A stretch of 64,000 nucleotides of DNA from Streptomyces endocoffeicus (GTDB taxonomy: Bacteria; Actinomycetota; Actinomycetes; Streptomycetales; Streptomycetaceae). Shown in pieces: positions 35,001-41,947 of the stretch. The notes under the pieces were generated by a model, which was given only the letters and a program-made list of their open reading frames with translations, searched no databases and was not told the DNA's origin. How positions within the stretch are numbered: position 1 is the stretch's first letter; each line of letters starts with the position of its first letter. The position numbers and the translations under genes were made by a program. Location of the stretch: positions 52,288 to 116,287 of the forward strand of contig NZ_JAERRG010000029.1 in the NCBI RefSeq assembly GCF_016741935.1. Reading direction: 5' to 3'.

Positions 35001-35299
35001 GCACCACCCGCACCCGCGAGGCCCTGGCCGCCGCCCACGCCGCCGAGCTGATCTCCACCGAGGACGCCCAGACCCTCGACGAGGCGTGGATCCTCGCCAG
35101 CCGCGTCCGCAACGCCGTCATGCTCGTCCGCGGCCGTCCCGGCGACACCTTTCCGACGGACGTCCGCGAACTGGCCGCGGTGGGCCGCCACTTGGGCTAC
35201 GGCCCCGGCCATGTCGGCGAGATGCTGGAGGACTACCGCCGCACCACCCGCCGGGCGCGGGCGGTGGTGGAGCGGCTCTTCTACGACTACGAGAGCTGA
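32078..35299 (+). CDS. glnE: bifunctional glutamine synthetase adenylyltransferase/adenylyl-removing enzyme
   Basis: A 1073-residue enzyme that adds AMP to, and removes it from, glutamine synthetase GlnA in response to nitrogen state. Two nucleotidyltransferase domains are visible: the removing domain with MGKCGGRELNYVSDVDVIF near 225 and the adding domain with GLGRFGGHELSYGSDADVLF near 791. Each is followed by helical bundles. A Pro/Ala-rich linker (about 700-755) lengthens the protein beyond the 946 residues of E. coli. GGGAGG precedes the ATG. Its neighbour GlnA2 lacks the target Tyr, so the physiological partner is GlnA outside this window. Confidence 0.96.
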   Translation: MAVPQGRRSSNITRLLRHGFTDASAAQRLLDAPELAAVRSDSVLLEALGATADPDLALLGLVRLVETLPEEDAEEKEDGGQRAGSRQALLDTLVTAKPLRDRLLGVLGASEALGDHLARHPGDWHALVTYEAADLHPATPEFERALAEGVWGAPGAGMPRPDALRVAYRRALLAIAARDVCGTTDITQTAAELADLATATVRAALEIAAEEQPQDAAACRLAVIGMGKCGGRELNYVSDVDVIFVAEAVEGVEEGEAVRAATRLASRLMRVCSDVTVEGTIWPVDANLRPEGRNGPLVRTLSSHLAYYQRWAKTWEFQALLKARPMAGDAALGQAYVDALAPMVWQAVERDNFIPDVQQMRRRVVENIPVSEVDRELKLGPGGLRDVEFAVQLLQLVHGRSDESLRSGTTLDALAALAAGGYVGRTDAAALDAAYRFLRTMEHRLQLYRLRRTHLMPEGEADQRRLGRSLGFRTEPVTELGTAWRRHAREVRRLHEKLFYRPLLDAVAQLQPGEIRLSSEAAGQRLTALGYADPAGALRHLEALASGVTRKAAIQRTLLPVLLGWFADSADPDAGLLGFRKVSDALGKTPWYLRLLRDEGAAAENLARVLSAGRLAPDLLLRAPEAVALLGDPEGLRPRGRAHLEQEVLAAVGRAEGAEQAVAAARGVRRREMFRTAAADIIESARLANGEVRPTVSWPPSGDRTPGRATGAAAPAPAKAPEVPSALRDSEPHVPARPAAPAAEPPVDDAMLIDMVGDALSDLNAATLAGALRAAVRDTWGDELPTRFAVIGLGRFGGHELSYGSDADVLFVHEPREGADDQEAARAAFAVANEMRRLLQLPTVDPPLLIDADLRPEGKSGPLARTLSSYAAYYRRWSLVWESQALLRAEPMAGDPGLGARFIELIDPLRYPAEGLGEDAIREIRRLKARMESERLPRGADPTTHAKLGRGGLSDVEWTVQLLQMRHGWAEPGLRTTRTREALAAAHAAELISTEDAQTLDEAWILASRVRNAVMLVRGRPGDTFPTDVRELAAVGRHLGYGPGHVGEMLEDYRRTTRRARAVVERLFYDYES

Positions 35300-35322
35300 A
35301 CGCCTGCGGTACGCGGCCCGGG

Positions 35323-36567
35323 TCACCCCTCCGCGGGCAGCGTGATGTGCAGGGGCCCGCAGCCGATGCGATCCGCTTCCGCCGCGACAAAGCGGGGGAG
35401 GAGCGTACGGATCTCGGCGCGGCGCCGGCCGCTGTCCGCCCGGATCAGGAAGGTGACCGGGCCGGTCTGGCACTCGGCCTGGAACAGCCCCATGTCGTCG
35501 CGGACGAAACCGTATCCGTCGTGCTCATCGCCCTTGATCCGCTTCTGGGCGCCGTTCTCGGACAGCCGCGCGTAGAGCATGGCCAGCCGGGGGTCCTCCA
35601 CCGTCATCAGCCGCAGTTCGGGATGGTGGAAGAGCACCCGGCGGTCGCAGGTGCGCACCGGCCCCGCGCCCCGGGTCACCAGGGTGCGGCCCAGCGAGTC
35701 GCGCCCGTACCCGCGGGGGAGCGGCAGCCCCTCGACGCCGCACATGGCGTCCTTCTTCTCGTCCAGGAACCGCGGCGGCTCCGGCATCCGGCCGATCGGA
35801 TCGGCGATGGTGCCCGTGCACCCCTTCTCGGCCATGTAGTGGTTGACCAACTTGACCACGGCACGGGCGAGCCGATCGCGGGCCTCCGTGTTGACCTCGT
35901 CGTCGTAGAGCGTCCAGCCGGTCGCCAGGTCGATCACGGTCGGACCGCCGGTGACGTCCGCGTCACGCGGCCGGCCGATGCAGCCGTCGGGCACCGCGAG
36001 CCAGGCCCGGGTGTCGGAGGCCATGCCCAGCAGTCCGCCGCCCAGCGGGGTGAGCCGCGCGGACAGGAACTCATCGGCCCACTGGTCGCCCGCACCGCCG
36101 AACCGGGTGTCCAACTGATGCGTCTGGACGGTGATCCGCGAGCCGTCCCTGGTCAGGAGGCATTGGCCGGACGAGCCCTCGGCGCCGGTGCGATCGCTGG
36201 TGATGGGCACCTCGGAGCTCTTGACGTCCCCCTTGCCGTCGCCCTTGCCGTCGCCCTTGCCGTCGAACAGCGCCGCCGCGTCGTCCCGGCTGAAGGCCCC
36301 CCAGCAGGCCCGGTCGTCCGCGAACGGACCCGCTTCGGCCTGCCAGGCCACGCCCGCGCCACCGAGCAGCGCTCCCACGATGGCCCCGGTCACGGCCATG
36401 ATCACGGCCAGCCGGGGGCGGCTGCGGGCCAGGCGCTGCCAGTGCCACCAGTGGCGGCGCCGCTCGTGCAGCGGCACGTGGGTGCTGTTCCCGTTGCTTT
36501 CGTTGGTCTCGTTGCTTTTGTTGCTTTCGCTGTTTTCGTTGCCCTCGTTGTTCTCGGAGTCGTTCAT
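35323..36567 (-). CDS. hypothetical membrane-anchored protein with Asn/Ser/Glu-rich tail
   Basis: A 414-residue protein. The ATG at 36567 overlaps the preceding gene's TGA by four bases (ATGA), which fixes the start. Residues 2-28 are an Asn/Ser/Glu-rich cytoplasmic tail of repeated NES/NK units, then a basic stretch (HERRRHWWHWQRLARSRP), one membrane helix (LAVIMAVTGAIVGALLGGAG) and a large extracytoplasmic domain with CWGAF and several Cys. It contains a GKGDGKGDGKGD repeat (Asp/Gly/Lys, about residues 104-115). It is a paralog of the upstream gene (shared WPF/GPF..D..CWGA opening, FLSARLTPL/FLGDRAMPL, LPKGC/VPDGC and C-terminal IGC). Function unknown. Confidence 0.75.
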   Translation of the reverse strand: MNDSENNEGNENSESNKSNETNESNGNSTHVPLHERRRHWWHWQRLARSRPRLAVIMAVTGAIVGALLGGAGVAWQAEAGPFADDRACWGAFSRDDAAALFDGKGDGKGDGKGDVKSSEVPITSDRTGAEGSSGQCLLTRDGSRITVQTHQLDTRFGGAGDQWADEFLSARLTPLGGGLLGMASDTRAWLAVPDGCIGRPRDADVTGGPTVIDLATGWTLYDDEVNTEARDRLARAVVKLVNHYMAEKGCTGTIADPIGRMPEPPRFLDEKKDAMCGVEGLPLPRGYGRDSLGRTLVTRGAGPVRTCDRRVLFHHPELRLMTVEDPRLAMLYARLSENGAQKRIKGDEHDGYGFVRDDMGLFQAECQTGPVTFLIRADSGRRRAEIRTLLPRFVAAEADRIGCGPLHITLPAEG

Positions 36568-37664
36568 CGGCTGGACCCCCCAGGTGCGATGGGCGCGCAA
36601 CCGACGCGTCGCGCCACGGCGTTGGCGAAGGTGGCGAAGTACGGCGTCGTCTCGTGCAGCGACGGGGCGAGCATCAGCACGGTGAGCGGGCGCCCCGCGC
36701 AGTCGGCCCGTACGACCTTGTAGGTGTCGGCGAAGACCCCCGTACCGCGCCAGCCACGCGCGGGCGCCTTGCTGCCGGTTGCCCCGTCGAACATTGCGGA
36801 GAGCCGGGGCTGGGCGACCATCAGGGCGTCGAAGTACCGCCCGTCACCGCGTACGTTCCGCACCGAGCAGGACTGGAGATCGCGGGTGACCGGGCCGACC
36901 TGGTAAGCGAGATCCTCCGCCTCCTTGCCCAGCTCCAGCCCCCTGATCCGGCAGGCGCGGGTGAAGAACGTTTCGCCGCTCTCGGGCAGCGTGAGCACCG
37001 GCGAGACGACCTCAAGGGGCTTGTCCGGGGCGCAACCCGCCTTCTCCATCGCGCGGTTGGCGGCCGCGAGGAGCAGCCTGGCCGCCGATTGGGAGCCGCC
37101 GAGCCCGGCGTCGCCGGGCATGGTGGAGTCGCCGTAGACGCTCTCCGCCGTCGAGTCGAGCGTGACCGCGGTCGGTCGCCCGTCGCGCGTATCGCACCCC
37201 TTGGGCAGCACCAGCAGCCCGCGTCGGCCGTCGCTGACGCCCGGCAGCGAGTCGGGCAGCGGCATCGCCCGGTCGCCGAGGAAAGTGCCGAGCCACTCCA
37301 TACGGCGCGCGGCGCTCTCCGGCGCGGGGCCGTAGTCGACCGTGACCTCGGTCTTCTCGACGACCTTGTCGCCGTCGCTGCTGAAGCGCTCGGAGCGGAG
37401 CGACACGGTGCACCGACCGCGCTGCCGCTCCGGTGTCGGCACGGTCTCCTTGGACGTACGGCTGGCGTTGTCCTCGTCCAGCGCGTTGCCGCTCAGGAAG
37501 TCCGGCCCGCTGTCCTCTTTCCACGCACCCCAGCAGTAGGTGTCTTTCCCGTCGAACGGCCAGGTGTCCGTGGCCCACGTCCCGGCCCCGGCCGCCACCA
37601 GCACCGCGACGGCGCCACCGATCAGAACGGCCCGGCGGCGTGCGCCGCCCATCAGCTGTTTCAT
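36564..37664 (-). CDS. hypothetical membrane-anchored protein, paralog of the next gene
   Basis: A 366-residue protein with GGAAGG before the ATG. One N-terminal helix (AVLIGGAVAVLVAAGAGTWA) anchors an extracytoplasmic domain beginning WPFDGKDTYCWGAW. Conserved Cys at matching positions in both paralogs suggest disulfides. It is first in a two-gene translationally coupled unit. The domain is not one I can name; such tandem Cys-containing proteins are common and unstudied in Streptomyces. Nothing here points to an enzyme. Confidence 0.75.
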   Translation of the reverse strand: MKQLMGGARRRAVLIGGAVAVLVAAGAGTWATDTWPFDGKDTYCWGAWKEDSGPDFLSGNALDEDNASRTSKETVPTPERQRGRCTVSLRSERFSSDGDKVVEKTEVTVDYGPAPESAARRMEWLGTFLGDRAMPLPDSLPGVSDGRRGLLVLPKGCDTRDGRPTAVTLDSTAESVYGDSTMPGDAGLGGSQSAARLLLAAANRAMEKAGCAPDKPLEVVSPVLTLPESGETFFTRACRIRGLELGKEAEDLAYQVGPVTRDLQSCSVRNVRGDGRYFDALMVAQPRLSAMFDGATGSKAPARGWRGTGVFADTYKVVRADCAGRPLTVLMLAPSLHETTPYFATFANAVARRVGCAPIAPGGSSR

Positions 37665-37747
37665 TGATGACCTTCCCCCGTGTGGCCGTCGATCCTACTC
37701 AGCGGCTCCGCGCACGACGTGAAGGGGTCATGGCCATTCCGTAGGCG

Positions 37748-38122
37748 TCAGCGGCTGCTCGCGGCGGGCGGGTGGTCGAACCGCACGCCGATGGTGACAC
37801 GCCCCTTGCCGTCCACCCGGGCGACCGCATGCCCGGTCCGGTCGCTCCCGTCCAGATCCAGCGAAATCGGCCCGCCCTCACCACTGAAATTGCGCCACCA
37901 CAGCTTGCGTTCGGGCATCGCAACGGTGATCGTGACGCCGTCGGCGGCGCGCCGATACGCGACCGGCGTACTGAAGGTGCGCCCCGACCGCCGCCCCGTG
38001 TACGTGACGACCGTGAGCCGCCCGCTCACCAGCCGCCCCCACCGCGGAGAGGCGCGCAGCCCGACCATCCAGGCATTGAACCGGCCGGTGACCCGCTTCG
38101 GAAGCGGCCCTTTGTACCGCAC
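37748..38122 (-). CDS. deazaflavin-dependent nitroreductase/quinone reductase-family protein
   Basis: A 124-residue protein of the split beta-barrel family that includes mycobacterial Ddn. The core reads VVTYTGRRSGRTFSTPVAYR, VTITVAMPERKLWWRNFSGE and the matching pyridoxamine-oxidase-like strands. Relatives use reduced F420 to reduce quinones or nitro compounds; some members of this short group do not bind F420. GGAGG lies before the GTG at 38122. It is monocistronic. The NADPH:F420 reductase at 11727 shows that the organism recycles F420. Confidence 0.75.
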   Translation of the reverse strand: MRYKGPLPKRVTGRFNAWMVGLRASPRWGRLVSGRLTVVTYTGRRSGRTFSTPVAYRRAADGVTITVAMPERKLWWRNFSGEGGPISLDLDGSDRTGHAVARVDGKGRVTIGVRFDHPPAASSR

Positions 38123-38270
38123 ACCATCCTCCAGGCGCCGTAGGGACAGGGGAGTTGTGGCGTCACGGTAGCTCCGCGGATGGCGCGCATCCGTCCCGCG
38201 GCCCCGAAGTGAGAGAGACGAGCCCGAACTCTCTCGTATACGTCGGCGCTTGAGCGACTCGACCGCTCAT

Positions 38271-38504
38271 GAACTGGCCCCTACGTGCCCGGGGTGCTCC
38301 GTCCCGGAACTGAGCACGGTCTATGTCGAGCATCCGGTCTCCTCCGCCTTTCTCGGAGACCGTGAGCATCTGACCCAGTACAACTCGGCCTTCGAGCACC
38401 TCAGTGCGGTGGCTCTCCCGCCCATTGCCCTCCAGGGCGAACGCAAGTGCTATACCGAGAGGGATTCACTCCAGCTCATCCAGCACTTGCTGTACACCTT
38501 GTGA
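38271..38504 (+). pseudogene. C-terminal remnant of a DUF5753 (Scr1-type XRE) regulator
   Basis: The frame reading VPELSTVYVEHPVSSAFLGD followed by YNSAFEHLSAVALPP is the C-terminal part of the DUF5753 domain, normally preceded by about 200 residues including an XRE helix-turn-helix. No HTH or upstream DUF5753 sequence can be read in any frame back to the divergent gene at 38122, so the gene is truncated. Intact members sit directly upstream of a DUF397 gene, as this fragment does. A perfect inverted repeat GAGAGAG/CTCTCTC (38211-38235) lies just before it. Confidence 0.65.
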
Positions 38505-38519
38505 AGGGGAGCCCTGGGC

Positions 38520-38723
38520 ATGTCCTGTTGGCGCAAGTCGAGTTTCAGCAGTGGTCAAGTCAGCGCGGAGTGCGTCGAGGTCTCGGCACCGTCTGCCGAC
38601 CTCATACTCATCCGCGAAAGCGATGCCCCGGCGGCCGTCATTGCCACGGAGCCAGCCCCGTGGGCTGCCTTCATCCGAGGGCTCAAGCGGGGCGATTTCG
38701 ACCATCTGCCGGGGAGCGTGTGA
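38520..38723 (+). CDS. DUF397 domain protein
   Basis: A 67-residue protein that is almost entirely one DUF397 domain: CWRKSSFSSGQ, then CVEVSAPSADLILIRESD and PWAAFIRGLKRGDFD. These small proteins accompany XRE-DUF5753 regulators in Streptomyces and are proposed partners in toxin-antitoxin-like or differentiation control (compare the bldB/whiJ-type clusters). AAGGGG precedes the ATG at 38520. Its usual regulator partner is broken here, so it may be an orphan. Confidence 0.82.
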   Translation: MSCWRKSSFSSGQVSAECVEVSAPSADLILIRESDAPAAVIATEPAPWAAFIRGLKRGDFDHLPGSV

Positions 38724-38772
38724 CCGTCGTGGCCGCTTGCTGGTGCTGGGGCCGGTTGTGCTGTGCGGGTTT

Positions 38773-39121
38773 CGTCTCGCGCCTTCGGCGCCATTGAGCA
38801 TGGGGCCGGTGGGATGGGGCGCGGGCCTCGCCGCCAGCCGACGGGCCGGTGGTGGTGGGCCCGGTGGCGGCTCCTGCGGTCCTGGGCTGAAGCCCGGCCG
38901 GACTGACGGCCCCTCCGGGTACCCCTCCCGAAATCGCTTGATCTGAAGCAACTAATTTGTCAAACGTTTTCCAGGGGGTACCCCCGGCGGTCCGGCATCG
39001 GCACAAGCCCCTGAGGACGGGAGCCGCCACCGGACCTGCCACCCACGGCCCGCCGCCCGGCGACGCCGCCCGCGCCCCCCACCTCCGGCCCCATGCTCAA
39101 AGGCGCCGAAGGCGCGAGACG
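38773..39121. mobile_element. 349-bp inverted-repeat element, MITE-like
   Basis: The two ends are perfect 20-bp inverted repeats (CGTCTCGCGCCTTCGGCGCC at 38773-38792 and its complement at 39102-39121). The similarity continues inward for about 165 bp per arm with scattered mismatches, for example TTGAGCATGGGGCCGG in both arms. The arms meet at an AT-rich centre near 38943-38958. No open frame is convincing. The structure suits a non-autonomous miniature transposon, or a very long hairpin. It fills the 612-bp gap with the fragment next to it. Confidence 0.65.
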
Positions 39122-39127
39122 AGACCG

Positions 39128-39199
39128 TCAGTCGCCCGACGGCTCCCAGACCGCGCAGTCGTGAGCGAAGAGCACACGGCGTGAGTCGAAGTCGACGAG
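39128..39199 (-). pseudogene. stray 3' end of a metallo-beta-lactamase-fold gene
   Basis: Read on the minus strand this encodes LVDFDSRRVLFAHDCAVWEP-SGD-stop, almost the same as the last residues (LLDFGPRRVLFAHDCAVWEP) of the intact gene ending at 41875. DNA similarity runs from 39116 to about 39200 against 41863 to 41947, including 28 identical bases in a row. Upstream of codon 24 there is no further similarity, so only the gene's tail is present. Confidence 0.85.
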
Positions 39200-39335
39200 G
39201 CCGGGGGCATTTTCGACGGGAATCCCTCTGCCTGAGGCAGTCGAGCAAGTCAAGCCTTACTTTTGCGGTTCCACATCCCTATATTGAGGATCGGGTCAAG
39301 GAATACGCGTAATACGTGTGCGAGGCGGGACGAGC

Positions 39336-40226
39336 ATGAGGGAAGGGAAAGTCTCCGTACCCGGAGGCGAGGTCTGGTACCGCAGGACGGGGGGTGGTGG
39401 CGTGCCTCTGCTTCTTGTGCACGGAGGGCCCGGCTACCCGAGCGACCCGCTGTTCGAGGCATTCGAGCCACTCGCGGACGAACGCGAGGTGATTTGGTAC
39501 GACCAGCTCGGCGTCGGGCGTTCGGATCCGATCGACGACGTCTCATTGCTTACCGTGGACCGGTTTCTCGATGAACTCGGCGCGGTCAGCGAAGGTCTTG
39601 GCCTGGAAAGACCTCATGTCTACGGACATTCCTGGGGAGCCATGCTCGGCCTTCAGTATGCCGCGGAGCGGAATCCGGGCTGGACCAGTCTGATCTGCGC
39701 AAACGGACTGGCCAGTGTGAACCGCTTCGAGGCGGAGGTCCGGGATCTCATGAGGGCGCTCCCGGGCGACGTACTGGACCGCACCTACGGCCGTGAACTG
39801 AGGGGCGAGACGAACGACCCCGACTACTGGGCCGCCCAGGGGGAATACGTCCGCGCCTGCGTGCTGCGCACCTCCATGATGCGACTCGATCCGGAACTCA
39901 TGAGCATGCCGACCTTCCGGACGATGATCGGGCACGCGGACTACCACATCACCGGCACGCTCAAGGGCTGGGACATATTTGGCGAACTCGACCGGATTCG
40001 CGTTCCCACACTCGTGCTCGGCGGGGAATTCGACGAATGCGTTCCCGCACACCTCGCCGATATCGCCGACCGCATACCGGACGCCGAACACGTGACACAG
40101 CCCGGGGCGGCTCATATGGGATATCTGGAGGAACCACCTCTGCGCCGTGCCTACGTCGGATTGGTCCGGGATTACATGGCGCGCGTTGAAGCACGGACGC
40201 AGCACAGTCCGCCGGAAACCGCCTAA
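39336..40226 (+). CDS. alpha/beta hydrolase, proline iminopeptidase-like (S33)
   Basis: A 296-residue enzyme. The oxyanion motif HGGPGYPSD and the nucleophile elbow YGHSWGAMLG (Ser in GHSWG) are those of proline iminopeptidases; the acid is probably in GGEFDECVP and the final His in AAHMGYLEEP. It may release N-terminal proline from peptides or hydrolyse amides/esters. The ATG at 39336 has GAGGCGGG upstream. The 40-bp region before it (39280-39310) is AT-rich with TACGCGTAATACG repeats. GC content is a little lower than its neighbours and it lies in the disturbed 38-43 kb region, so acquisition by transfer is possible. Confidence 0.85.
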   Translation: MREGKVSVPGGEVWYRRTGGGGVPLLLVHGGPGYPSDPLFEAFEPLADEREVIWYDQLGVGRSDPIDDVSLLTVDRFLDELGAVSEGLGLERPHVYGHSWGAMLGLQYAAERNPGWTSLICANGLASVNRFEAEVRDLMRALPGDVLDRTYGRELRGETNDPDYWAAQGEYVRACVLRTSMMRLDPELMSMPTFRTMIGHADYHITGTLKGWDIFGELDRIRVPTLVLGGEFDECVPAHLADIADRIPDAEHVTQPGAAHMGYLEEPPLRRAYVGLVRDYMARVEARTQHSPPETA

Positions 40227-40245
40227 CGACGGTCCGGTTGAACTG

Positions 40246-41208
40246 TCAGCCCCGTCCCGCCCGGTCGAACCGGGCCGCCCAGTCGCGGAGTTGGTCGACC
40301 AGTTCGACCGGTTCGAGCACGCGGAACTCGGCGCCGAGAGCGCCCAGGGCCAGGGCCGGCCAGTCCAGGGAGTCGGTGGTCATGCGGATCCGGCAGTGTT
40401 CGGCGTCCACCTCCTCGACCGTGCTCCACCGCCCGATCCGTTCCCGTACGGTCGCGGCCGGGGCGTACACCAGGGCCGCCACCCGGTACGGGCCGGGCAG
40501 GCTGCCGATCCCGGCGCGGACGAACTCGGCGGCGTCGGCGGCGGGCAGGGTACGCGGGCGGAACGGAGCGCCGGTGCCCTCCGGCGCGGTGAGCCGGTCG
40601 ACCCGGAAGGTGCGCCAGTCGTGCCGGGTGAGGTCGTACGCGACCAGATACCAGCGGCGCTCGAGGCAGACCAGCCGGTGCGGCTCCACCTGCCGGTCGG
40701 TGCGGCGGCCGTCGGCGGCGGTATAGCCGAAGCGCAGCTGTTCGCTGTCCCGGCAGGCCAGTGCGAGTGTGGTGAGCACGCCCGGGTCGACGCCCGCCCG
40801 GGCCGGGCTGCCCCAGCCGGCGGGTACGGTCATCGCGCGCAGCGCCTCGACCCGGCGACGCAGCCGGGTGGGCATCACTTGCACCACCTTGGCCAGCACC
40901 CGGACCGAGGACTCGGCGATGCCCTCCACCGCGCCCTCGGCCGCGGTGTGCAACCCGACGGCCAGGGCGACCGCCTCATCGTCGTCGATCACCAGTGGTG
41001 GCAGCACGGCGCCCGCGGCGAGCTGGTAGCCGCCGTCGACGCCGCGCTGCGCCTCCACCGGGTAGCCGAGCTCGCGCAGCCGGTCGACGTCCCGGCGCAG
41101 AGTGCGGACCGAGACCCCGAGCCGGTCGGCCAGTTCGGTGCCTGGCCAGTAGCGATGGGTCTGCAGGAGGGACAGCAGTCGCAGTGTCCGGGTGCTGGTG
41201 TTCGCCAT
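40246..41208 (-). CDS. WYL-domain transcriptional regulator (YafY family)
   Basis: A 320-residue regulator with an HTH_11 winged helix at about 6-60 (LRLLSLLQTHRYWPGTELAD, SVRTLRRDVDRLRELGYPV), a linker, and a WYL domain at about 140-220 (RFGYTAADGRRTDRQVEPHR, RRWYLVAYDLTRHDWRTFRV). WYL domains sense small ligands or nucleic acid. It is divergent from a DinB-like gene, a very common pairing in actinobacteria, and probably controls both genes through the palindrome at 41232. It is convergent with the alpha/beta hydrolase with only 19 bp between stops. Confidence 0.92.
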   Translation of the reverse strand: MANTSTRTLRLLSLLQTHRYWPGTELADRLGVSVRTLRRDVDRLRELGYPVEAQRGVDGGYQLAAGAVLPPLVIDDDEAVALAVGLHTAAEGAVEGIAESSVRVLAKVVQVMPTRLRRRVEALRAMTVPAGWGSPARAGVDPGVLTTLALACRDSEQLRFGYTAADGRRTDRQVEPHRLVCLERRWYLVAYDLTRHDWRTFRVDRLTAPEGTGAPFRPRTLPAADAAEFVRAGIGSLPGPYRVAALVYAPAATVRERIGRWSTVEEVDAEHCRIRMTTDSLDWPALALGALGAEFRVLEPVELVDQLRDWAARFDRAGRG

Positions 41209-41231
41209 GTCTCCGATTCTCCCGGGATTGA

Positions 41232-41246
41232 GGACAGAAACTGTCC
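41232..41246. promoter_or_regulatory. operator of the WYL regulator/DinB divergent pair
   Basis: GGACAG-AAA-CTGTCC is a perfect inverted repeat in the 98-bp divergent promoter region. I recall GGACAG/CTGTCC sites at other YafY-DinB pairs. The WYL protein is the expected binder. Confidence 0.65.
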
Positions 41247-41306
41247 GCTGTGGCTCCTACTGTGGTTCTTGACCGAGGAACACGGGACCAACCGAAGGCG
41301 GAGATC

Positions 41307-41852
41307 ATGACCGAGACCCCGAGCCCGAGCGAGTCGGCGACCCTCACCGGCGAGCGCGCCGACCTGCTGCGGACGTTGAGCAAGCACCGGGACTTCCTGC
41401 GCTTCACCACTCGCGATCTCACCGACGAGCAGGCCGGGCTGCGCACCACCGTCAGCGCGCTGTGCCTGGGCGGTCTGGTCAAGCATGTCGCCGAGGTGGA
41501 GCGGGTCTGGGTGGAGTTCATCCTGGACGGCCCGTCGGTCATGCCCGACTTCACCGCCATGACCGAGGCCGACTTCGCCAAGCGGGCTGACGAGTTCCGG
41601 CTGCTGCCCGGCGAGACGCTGGCCGGCGTACTGGCTGAGTACGCGGCGGTGGCCCAGCGGACCGACGAGCTGATCGCCGCCCTGCCCGACCTGGACGCGA
41701 CCCAGCCGCTGCCGGAGGCACCGTGGTTCGAGTCCGGCGTGCGCTGGTCGGCCCGTCAGGTGCTGCTGCAGGTCATCGCCGAGACCGCGCAGCACGCCGG
41801 GCACGCCGACATCATTCGCGAGTCCCTGGACGGCGCCAAGACCATGGGATGA
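41307..41852 (+). CDS. DinB/DUF664-family protein
   Basis: A 181-residue four-helix-bundle protein. Helix 1 region LLRTLSKHRDFLRFTTRDLT, then GGLVKHVAEVERVWVEFILD and the C-terminal QVLLQVIAETAQHAGHADII carry the conserved His residues that bind a metal in the DinB superfamily. Thiol-dependent transferases and stress proteins belong here; its substrate is unknown. GGAG precedes the ATG at 41307. It is divergent from the WYL regulator and likely induced with it. Its stop lies only 20 bp from the MBL-fold gene's stop. Confidence 0.85.
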   Translation: MTETPSPSESATLTGERADLLRTLSKHRDFLRFTTRDLTDEQAGLRTTVSALCLGGLVKHVAEVERVWVEFILDGPSVMPDFTAMTEADFAKRADEFRLLPGETLAGVLAEYAAVAQRTDELIAALPDLDATQPLPEAPWFESGVRWSARQVLLQVIAETAQHAGHADIIRESLDGAKTMG

Positions 41853-41862
41853 ACGGGAAGTT

Positions 41863-41947
41863 GAGACGAGACCGTCAGCCGTCCGACGGCTCCCAGACCG
41901 CGCAGTCGTGGGCGAAGAGGACGCGGCGGGGGCCGAAGTCGAGGAGG
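41863..41947. repeat. right copy of an 85-bp direct repeat spaced 2747 bp
   Basis: This block, the last 24 codons of the MBL-fold gene plus 12 bp beyond its stop, matches 39116-39200 in the same orientation with about ten mismatches. The shared part starts exactly at GAGACGAGACCGTCAG in both. The two copies bracket the alpha/beta hydrolase, WYL and DinB genes. Confidence 0.85.

Noticed and set aside
39116..41947. Composite transposon
   Set aside because: The direct repeats are a gene's tail, not an insertion sequence, and no transposase or integrase lies between them. The IS630 fragment is outside and incomplete.
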